9,087 bases of DNA. It comes from RGIG8748 sp045539515. Lineage in GTDB: Bacteria > Bacillota > Clostridia > UMGS1810. Each line of letters starts with the position of its first letter. Positions within the stretch are counted from its first letter, which is position 1. Location: positions 1 through 9,087 of the forward strand of contig JAZQFN010000090.1 in NCBI GenBank assembly GCA_045539515.1, given 5' to 3'. Positions 1 through 4,203 of this stretch are shown here, piece by piece. Below the pieces are notes generated by a model. It was not told the DNA's origin and searched no databases. It saw only the letters and a list, made by a program, of their open reading frames with translations. The position numbers were made by a program, and so were the translations under genes.

Positions 1-110
1 CCAAAAGCCGCTATTTTACACACTTTGCTTGCTTCGTCATCGCTCATTGCCGTACCTTTGTACTGCCTGCTTCGCGCTTCCTCGCCTGCGTCCATTTTCG
101 TTCGTCTCCT
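1..110 (-). other. GC-rich block: possible partial ORF or edge of a dispersed repeat
   Basis: This stretch is about 54% GC, clearly richer than the genes beside it. On the - strand an ATG at 95-93 opens a frame with no stop to the window edge (31 codons, beginning MDAGEEARSRQYKG and continuing KGTAMSDDEASKV). A GAGGAG at 111-106 lies about 10 nt upstream of that ATG. On the + strand, frame 1 is also open from base 1 to a TGA at 136-138, so coding direction is unclear. The composition is strongly charged and low in complexity, and I recognise no family. It could be the 5' end of a small gene, the 3' end of one on the + strand, or a non-coding repeated element that happens to be open. I favour a repeat or spurious ORF, with low confidence. 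Confidence 0.25.
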
Positions 111-139
111 CAGCGTGTCGACTTTATCGACACGCTGAG
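109..139. repeat. Perfect 13-bp inverted repeat (hairpin)
   Basis: Arms 109-121 (CTCAGCGTGTCGA) and 127-139 are exact reverse complements around a 5-nt loop. No T-tract follows on either strand, so it is not a standard intrinsic terminator. It directly abuts the terminator hairpin at 139-173, sharing base 139. On the - strand one arm runs into the GAGGAG upstream of the ATG at 95, so it could fold in a leader and mask that site. It could also be the end of a palindromic repeat element. Confidence 0.6.
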
Positions 140-179
140 AGCATTATATGAAGCTTTAACTCATATAATGCTCTTTTTT
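139..179 (+). terminator. Rho-independent terminator upstream of dpaA
   Basis: A perfect 13-bp stem (139-151 paired with 161-173, GAGCATTATATGA and its complement) encloses a 9-nt loop and is followed at once by six T residues (174-179). It should stop + strand transcription arriving from left of the window and so insulate dpaAB. Confidence 0.85.
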
Positions 180-183
180 GATG

Positions 184-211
184 TCAAAATCCCGTAAAAC
201 TGCATATTATA
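184..211 (+). promoter_or_regulatory. Candidate sigma-K (mother-cell) promoter of dpaAB
   Basis: CATATTATA at 203-211 matches the sigma-K -10 consensus CATANNNTA at every fixed position. The -35 side is weak: only a CA at 185-186, where an AC is expected 16-17 bp upstream. Dipicolinate synthase is known to be sigma-K dependent in Bacillus, and the position between the terminator and the dpaA ribosome site is right. Transcription would start near 218. The -10 match is seen; the sigma assignment is inferred. Confidence 0.45.
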
Positions 212-231
212 ACATTGCACTTGATTTAAAT

Positions 232-238
232 GGGGGAA
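232..238 (+). promoter_or_regulatory. Ribosome binding site that sets the dpaA start
   Basis: GGGGGAA lies 5 nt before the ATG at 244. No comparable site precedes the upstream in-frame TTG (178) or ATG (181), which overlap the terminator T-tract, so 244 is the chosen start. Confidence 0.75.
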
Positions 239-243
239 TCGGA

Positions 244-1071
244 ATGAAGCTAAAAAGAGTTTTCATATGTGGGGGAGATATGCGGAGCGTCTATATGGCG
301 GAGTATTTCAAAAAGAAAAATATAGATGTAAGACTTTACGGACATTCCCCAAAAGATAAATTTGATGGTCTTAATAATGCAGAGGTAGCAATTCTCGGAT
401 TGCCCGCAGTAAAAGACGGTATGGTCTATATGCCCGGGTGTCAAAGGAAAATGACATTTTATGAGTTTTTAAAAGAGTGTCCGCCTAAAATATCTGTGTG
501 CGGAGGAAGGTTTACTTTAAAGGAATACAGTGAGGCAGAGGCTTTGGATATAAAGCTTTTTGATTATTCCGAAGATGAAGTATTTCAGATTGAAAATGCT
601 CTGTATACTGCAGAGGGCGCAGTTGCAAGAGTAATAGAAAGTACACCTTGCTCACTGCATTACTGCAGAATTCTGATTGTAGGATACGGCAGAATAGGGA
701 AGACACTTGCAAAGCTTATGAGCGGACGTATGCAGAATGTGGCAGTGTATGCCCGCAAAGAGAGAGCTCGCGCAGAATGTAAAGTCAACGGCATAGAAGC
801 AGTATCGGAGCTGTCTTGCTGTGATAAATACGATGTTATAATAAACACGGTTCCGTATACTCTCTTTGATGATAATCTTTTGTCGTCAACAAAAAAGGAT
901 GTTCTTATTGTTGACTTGTCTGCAAGTCCGGGTTATGTTGATAAGGAACTGTGCCGGAAAAATGACAGAAAACTTTTATATCTTCCGGGAGTTCCCCTTT
1001 GGAGTGCACCACAGTCAGCGGGTATCAGCGCCGCTGAAGCTGTAGAGCGATTCACGGAAGGAAATGAATAG
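244..1071 (+). CDS. dpaA: Dipicolinate synthase subunit A (SpoVFA)
   Basis: This is the NAD(P)-binding subunit of dipicolinate synthase. With DpaB it converts dihydrodipicolinate, a lysine-pathway intermediate, to dipicolinic acid in the mother cell for loading into the spore core. The 275-residue product has an N-terminal GGD motif (residues 10-12), a TAEGA stretch (122-126), a Rossmann glycine motif GYGRIG (147-152) after beta-strand RILIV, INTVP (200-204), and a C-terminal LPGVPLWSAPQSAG (247-260). These follow the Bacillus SpoVFA layout, as I recall it, in the same order; the Bacillus protein is slightly longer. The reading frame extends upstream to a TTG at 178, but that part overlaps a terminator and the likely promoter, so I start at 244. 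dpaB begins 2 nt after the stop, as in a two-gene operon. The aspartate-semialdehyde and dapA genes that adjoin it in Bacillus are absent. Confidence 0.95.
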   Translation: MKLKRVFICGGDMRSVYMAEYFKKKNIDVRLYGHSPKDKFDGLNNAEVAILGLPAVKDGMVYMPGCQRKMTFYEFLKECPPKISVCGGRFTLKEYSEAEALDIKLFDYSEDEVFQIENALYTAEGAVARVIESTPCSLHYCRILIVGYGRIGKTLAKLMSGRMQNVAVYARKERARAECKVNGIEAVSELSCCDKYDVIINTVPYTLFDDNLLSSTKKDVLIVDLSASPGYVDKELCRKNDRKLLYLPGVPLWSAPQSAGISAAEAVERFTEGNE

Positions 1072-1073
1072 AT

Positions 1074-1673
1074 ATGTCGGAGGCAAAAAGAATAGGATTT
1101 GCCGTGTGCGGTTCTTTCTGTACCTTTTCCAAGGTAATGAAAGAAGTTAAAAATCTTGTGGATATGGGTTATGACATATATCCTATTATGAGTGAACAGG
1201 CTTATTCCACAGATACCCGTTTCGGCAAAGCCGAGGATTTTAGGAATTATCTTAAAAACGTAACGGGGAAGGAAATCATCTGCACCATAAAAGGTGCCGA
1301 ACCCATAGGTCCCAAGGGTTTCCTGGATGCATTAGTCATAGCTCCCTGTACAGGTAACACAATAGCAAAGATAGCCAATTCCGTAACGGATTCTTCTGTT
1401 TCCATGGCGGCAAAGGCAAATTTAAGAAACGAAAGACCGCTTATAATAGCAATATCCACCAATGATGGCTTAGGTGGTAATGCACAGAATATAGGTAAGC
1501 TCCTTTCAAGAAGAAATGTTTATTTTGTTCCCTTTGGTCAGGACGATTGCATCGGAAAACCTGACTCTCTTGTGGCAGATATGACCGAAATACCTTCGGC
1601 ATTGTCTATGGCTCTGGAAGGAAAACAGCAACAACCTATGCTGGTAACATCTAAAACTAATGACAGCAAATAA
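1074..1673 (+). CDS. dpaB: Dipicolinate synthase subunit B (SpoVFB, flavoprotein family)
   Basis: This is the second subunit of dipicolinate synthase and belongs to the flavoprotein (decarboxylase-like) fold family. The product is 199 residues, essentially the usual length of about 200. Visible family features are the N-terminal RIGFAVCGSFCTF nucleotide-loop region (6-18), TRFG (48-51), AEPIGPK (75-81), VIAPCTGNTIAKIANSVTDS (88-107), MAAKANLRN (111-119), ISTNDGLG (127-134) and PFGQDD followed by KP (153-163). A GGAAGGA at 1056-1062, inside the end of dpaA, supplies the ribosome site, and only 2 nt separate the genes, so they are co-transcribed and probably translationally coupled. No other gene follows before the terminator at 1725-1763. 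Presence of both subunits indicates a complete DPA synthase and hence a spore former. The Etf-dependent route used by clostridia that lack DpaAB is not needed here. Confidence 0.95.
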   Translation: MSEAKRIGFAVCGSFCTFSKVMKEVKNLVDMGYDIYPIMSEQAYSTDTRFGKAEDFRNYLKNVTGKEIICTIKGAEPIGPKGFLDALVIAPCTGNTIAKIANSVTDSSVSMAAKANLRNERPLIIAISTNDGLGGNAQNIGKLLSRRNVYFVPFGQDDCIGKPDSLVADMTEIPSALSMALEGKQQQPMLVTSKTNDSK

Positions 1674-1724
1674 AAGCATTGCAAAAAGCCGAGTGATTTG
1701 ATAAAACCCTTGTAATTACTTGAT

Positions 1725-1763
1725 AAAAAGGAAGTTGCAAATTTTTGCAACTTCCTGCTTTTT
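1725..1763. terminator. Bidirectional terminator between dpaB and the AraC regulator
   Basis: A 12-13-bp stem (AGGAAGTTGCAA at 1729-1740 pairing with 1745-1756) carries T-rich flanks in both directions: GCTTTTT on the + side, and TTTTT read on the - strand from AAAAA at 1725-1729. It lies between two convergent genes and can end both transcripts. Confidence 0.85.
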
Positions 1764-1789
1764 GAATTAAATACTTTTAATTCTCTTAT

Positions 1790-2596
1790 TTATCTCATTT
1801 TTCTGTATCTCGAGGGGCTTGTTCCTGTTTTTTGTTTGAAAATCGTTGAGAAGTAGTGCTCGTCATTAAAGCCAACTCTGTATGCAACATCCTTTATGGT
1901 AAGGGAAGAGCCTCTGAGCAGAGTTTTGGAAAGATTGATTCTGGTTCTTACAAGGTAATCATAAGGAGTCATGCCGAAGGCTTTTTTAAAAATTCTAAGT
2001 GCCTGGGACTCGCTTTTAAAGATAATGTCTGCAAGGTCGGCGAGGCTTACCTTATCGTTCATATGCAGGTCAAGGTATGTCCTGAGCTTTTCGGCGTCTT
2101 CATCGGTTGCTTCGGATTCGTGGTCTGCCATGAGCATTATTATTTCCAGAAGAACCATTGCTGCCTTGGCGTTTATCTCTTTTGCGCTTACGTTCTTTGT
2201 GTCGCATACCTTAAGCATCTTTTCCATAAGGTCATATCCATCAAGAGAACGAAACACATACTTGCCGTTTATATCGTAGGCATTGCATAGCTCGTCAAAG
2301 AGAGGGCCGTTGGCATTGAACCATATTTTTCGCCAGGGATTTATGGGGTCGGAGTAGTATATGTGGTTATCTCCCAAGGGGAGTATGTACATATCTCCGG
2401 CAGATACGGTTATCTTTTTGCCGTCGCGCTCTATGTGACCCTTGCCGGATATAACATATTCCACAACTATTTCAGGAGAGTTCTTGCGCTCTATGTAGTA
2501 GTTTGTGTCTTCGTAGGTTATGCCTGCCAGAGTTACAAAGAAGGGCAGCTTCCTTATGGGTGGTGGTACGTATATAAGTTTTTCTTTAGCCTTCAT
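1790..2596 (-). CDS. AraC-family transcriptional regulator with N-terminal cupin sensor domain
   Basis: A 268-residue one-component regulator. Residues about 35-95 form the AraC-type cupin sensor (VVEYVISGKGHIERDGK, then SAGDMYILPLGDNH), which in this family binds a small molecule, often a sugar. Residues about 170-267 are the DNA-binding domain. Its first helix-turn-helix is near 184-206 (LADLADIIFKSESQALRIFK). The second carries the AraC signature near 234-265 (IKDVAYRVGFNDEHYFSTIF, ending TSPSRYR). I start at the ATG at 2596 because GAGGA sits 8 nt upstream; the in-frame ATG at 2614 has no site and lies in the leader. It is transcribed alone from a good promoter and ends at the shared terminator. 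No sugar or transport genes adjoin it, so effector and targets cannot be named. Family is certain; function is open. Confidence 0.93.
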   Translation of the reverse strand: MKAKEKLIYVPPPIRKLPFFVTLAGITYEDTNYYIERKNSPEIVVEYVISGKGHIERDGKKITVSAGDMYILPLGDNHIYYSDPINPWRKIWFNANGPLFDELCNAYDINGKYVFRSLDGYDLMEKMLKVCDTKNVSAKEINAKAAMVLLEIIMLMADHESEATDEDAEKLRTYLDLHMNDKVSLADLADIIFKSESQALRIFKKAFGMTPYDYLVRTRINLSKTLLRGSSLTIKDVAYRVGFNDEHYFSTIFKQKTGTSPSRYRKMR

Positions 2597-2604
2597 GACA
2601 ATAT

Positions 2605-2610
2605 TCCTCA
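2605..2610 (-). promoter_or_regulatory. Ribosome binding site that sets the AraC regulator start
   Basis: On the - strand TGAGGA lies 8 nt before the ATG at 2596. This favours it over the upstream in-frame ATG at 2614, which precedes this site. Confidence 0.7.
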
Positions 2611-2645
2611 ACATAAATTTAAAATTAACTGAATTTTATGCGTTC

Positions 2646-2674
2646 AGTATACCATTATTTTAAATATTTGTAAA
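2646..2674 (-). promoter_or_regulatory. Sigma-A promoter of the AraC regulator
   Basis: On the - strand TTTACA (2674-2669) and TATACT (2651-2646) are separated by exactly 17 bp, each matching the consensus at five of six positions. Transcription would start near 2639, about 43 nt before the chosen ATG. The -35 box lies inside the T-rich tail of the neighbouring terminator. Confidence 0.75.
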
Positions 2675-2709
2675 GAGAAAAAATAAAAGCCACACGAAAT
2701 GTGTGGCTT
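2671..2709 (-). terminator. Terminator of the secreted-protein gene
   Basis: A 9-bp stem (2687-2695, AAGCCACAC, with 2701-2709) has a 5-nt loop. On the - strand it is followed by a T-rich run, TTTATTTTTTCTCTTT. It begins 6 nt after the stop codon of the gene at 2715-3584 and overlaps the -35 box of the next promoter. Confidence 0.82.
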
Positions 2710-2714
2710 GGAGA

Positions 2715-3584
2715 TTATGAATATATGTCCGAAAGGCTGAAATCAAGAAATTTCATAGCGTTTATTAAAGCGTTATAGTATTCTGTCGGAAATTCTGAAG
2801 GTTTCAAAGTACCCTTCAGAATAAAGTCCATCGTTTCTTGCTCTTGTGCAGTTAAGTTGTTTGCCAATTTACGTACCTGAGATAAATCATCGTAGTATTG
2901 AGATTGAGCATACAAGCTGGTCATCAAATGCGTTTCTGCATCTTCTGTGGCTTGCTTGGCGCAGGCGTCCAGATGATCCATAATAGCAAATAAATTCTCA
3001 TCCCAGGTTTCTGCCGAACCGTCTTCAACATCTTCAGGCCGTACGAGACATTTGTTTCTTATATGCTTTGTAGCTTCTGGTATTATACTTAAAGATTCCA
3101 CAACATCGGCATTTGCCGCTTTAATTACATCGGGAGTAAGTACATCGTCACAAAGAGTTTTGGGTTTAAGAGTTGTTTTGTCCCAGGTAAAAATTTTTAT
3201 TTTGTCGGGGGTTTGATCTGCAAAATATTTTCCGGAAGAAGTTGTAACTGTATCATATGTATTAACCAAGGTTTCTTGCTGAAAAAGATTAGGAGTTTTC
3301 TTTTTATCACGAGTCAATGTTGGATCAAAAGTAAATTCTTTTTTGCTTGAAACATCGTAAGGAGTAAGTTTAGTCAAACTACCATTCATATAGAAAGCTA
3401 CCAGCATAGTAGAATTACTGTATGTGTCATCAAGTTCAACATTTATGCCAAGAAATTTGTCTTTTTGGTCGGGGCATATTGGTTCAATACTAAAGCTTAT
3501 TAAACCGCTTTCAAGAGCATATACAGGCATAACACCTGTAAATACTATCAGGAAAGCAAGTAATAGCAATATAATTTTCTTCAT
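2715..3584 (-). CDS. Secreted protein of unknown function
   Basis: A 289-residue protein with a clear Sec signal peptide: Lys-Lys at residues 2-3, a hydrophobic core (IILLLLAFLIVF), and a VYA cleavage site ending at residue 23. There is no lipobox cysteine, LPXTG motif or later membrane segment, so it is probably released or loosely wall-attached. Residues about 28-147 are rich in beta-strand and polar residues and end in KIKIFTWDKTTLKPKTLCDD. That resembles the short FxWD...KPL stretch seen in repeat modules of clostridial surface proteins; this is my impression and was not checked by search. Residues about 150-289 look mainly alpha-helical and acidic. Four cysteines (37, 145, 179, 208) remain after cleavage. 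The ribosome site is weak (GGA about 10 nt before the ATG), although the promoter is good. It is a single-gene transcript. I recognise no catalytic motif. Confidence 0.8.
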   Translation of the reverse strand: MKKIILLLLAFLIVFTGVMPVYALESGLISFSIEPICPDQKDKFLGINVELDDTYSNSTMLVAFYMNGSLTKLTPYDVSSKKEFTFDPTLTRDKKKTPNLFQQETLVNTYDTVTTSSGKYFADQTPDKIKIFTWDKTTLKPKTLCDDVLTPDVIKAANADVVESLSIIPEATKHIRNKCLVRPEDVEDGSAETWDENLFAIMDHLDACAKQATEDAETHLMTSLYAQSQYYDDLSQVRKLANNLTAQEQETMDFILKGTLKPSEFPTEYYNALINAMKFLDFSLSDIYS

Positions 3585-3611
3585 TTTACATCATTCCATT
3601 CTGTAACAACC

Positions 3612-3640
3612 ATTCTGCCACAGATTTCATTTTAAGTCAA
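3612..3640 (-). promoter_or_regulatory. Probable promoter of the secreted-protein gene
   Basis: On the - strand TTGACT (3640-3635) lies 17 bp from CAGAAT (3617-3612), and a TGG just before the latter makes an extended -10. The start point would be near 3605, giving a leader of about 20 nt. Confidence 0.55.
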
Positions 3641-3682
3641 GAGGAAATAATAAACTGTAAATCTACTGTAAAACAGAATTAA

Positions 3683-3718
3683 CAAATAAAAAAGACTTCC
3701 CTGTTAAAAGGAAAGCCT
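3683..3718 (-). terminator. Second, distal terminator downstream of rpsT
   Basis: A 9-bp stem with two G-U pairs (3718-3710 with 3701-3693, loop 3709-3702) is followed on the - strand by a T-rich tract (TTTTTTATT, 3691-3683). It sits about 65 nt past the rpsT stop and backs up the nearer hairpin. Confidence 0.65.
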
Positions 3719-3748
3719 AGTTTGCCCGATAATCCGGAAAGACAGCCT

Positions 3749-3778
3749 TAAAAGCCTCCCGACATTACCGGAAGGCTT
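3749..3778 (-). terminator. First, proximal terminator of rpsT
   Basis: A 10-bp stem with one G-U pair (3778-3769, AAGCCTTCCG, with 3761-3752) and a 7-nt loop starts 5 nt after the rpsT stop. The T-tract after it is short (TTTT then A), which may explain the second terminator downstream. Confidence 0.7.
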
Positions 3779-3782
3779 ATAA

Positions 3783-4049
3783 TTATGCACTTAACTTGTT
3801 AAGCTTGGAAGAAAGCTGAGATTTCTTTCTGGAAGCTGTGTTTTTGTGAAGAACACCCTTAGCAACAGCCTGGTCAATCTTCTTGAATGCTAATTTGCAA
3901 GCAGCAACTGCCTTTTCTGCATCAGCCTTAGCAACACACTCTTCAAAGTTCTTTATGCAAGTCTTTAAGTTTGTCTTGATAATCTTGTTTCTTAAGGTCT
4001 TTGTTTCAATAACCTTAACTCTCTTTTTAGCGGATTTAATATTAGGCAT
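3783..4049 (-). CDS. rpsT: 30S ribosomal protein S20
   Basis: An 88-residue basic protein that binds 16S rRNA early in 30S subunit assembly. It starts with the typical MPNIKSAKKRV and contains the family's C-terminal KGVLHKNTASRKKSQL stretch (about residues 64-79). The length is normal and the residues are dominated by Lys and Ala in long helices, as expected. The start is fixed by a strong GGAGGTG at 4061-4055, 5 nt before the ATG. The gene has its own sigma-A promoter and a short leader of about 33 nt, and is followed by two terminators. It lies downstream of rqcH on the same strand but appears separately transcribed. Both genes act on the ribosome, but there is no sign of coupling. Confidence 0.97.
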   Translation of the reverse strand: MPNIKSAKKRVKVIETKTLRNKIIKTNLKTCIKNFEECVAKADAEKAVAACKLAFKKIDQAVAKGVLHKNTASRKKSQLSSKLNKLSA

Positions 4050-4081
4050 AGTTTCACCTCCAATGACATAATTATCAACAT

Positions 4082-4103
4082 AATGTGTATTCTAACACAC
4101 ATT
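4082..4103. repeat. 7-bp inverted repeat over the rpsT -10 box
   Basis: AATGTGT (4082-4088) and ACACATT (4097-4103) flank an 8-bp centre that contains the -10 hexamer. The placement suits an operator, but a pair this short in AT-rich DNA may be chance. Confidence 0.35.
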
Positions 4104-4117
4104 TTTTCAAAAATCAA
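4089..4117 (-). promoter_or_regulatory. Sigma-A promoter of rpsT
   Basis: On the - strand TTGATT (4117-4112) and TAGAAT (4094-4089) are spaced by 17 bp. The transcript would start near 4082. Confidence 0.72.
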
Positions 4118-4155
4118 GTAAAATTTAAATATTTTTCAAAATTTAGCTATATTTT

Positions 4156-4179
4156 ATGAAAAATAAGCCTTTGAAGCTC
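4156..4179 (-). terminator. Weak terminator candidate after rqcH
   Basis: A short 5-bp stem with two G-U pairs (4179-4175 with 4169-4165) is followed on the - strand by ATTTTT. It is the only hairpin with a T-run in the 110 bp between rqcH and the rpsT promoter. It is weak, so some read-through into rpsT is likely. Confidence 0.3.
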
Positions 4180-4203
4180 TGTTTTGTGAAAATAAAACAA
4201 AAA

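Noticed and set aside
178..243. Longer N-terminus for DpaA beginning at TTG 178 or ATG 181
   Set aside because: It overlaps the terminator T-tract and the likely promoter, has no ribosome site, and adds residues before the normal family N-terminus.
1856..2290. Open frames on the + strand opposite the AraC regulator (also 1971-2279 and 2363-2632)
   Set aside because: They are antisense shadows of a well-supported regulator gene, have no ribosome site, and their peptides show no family features.
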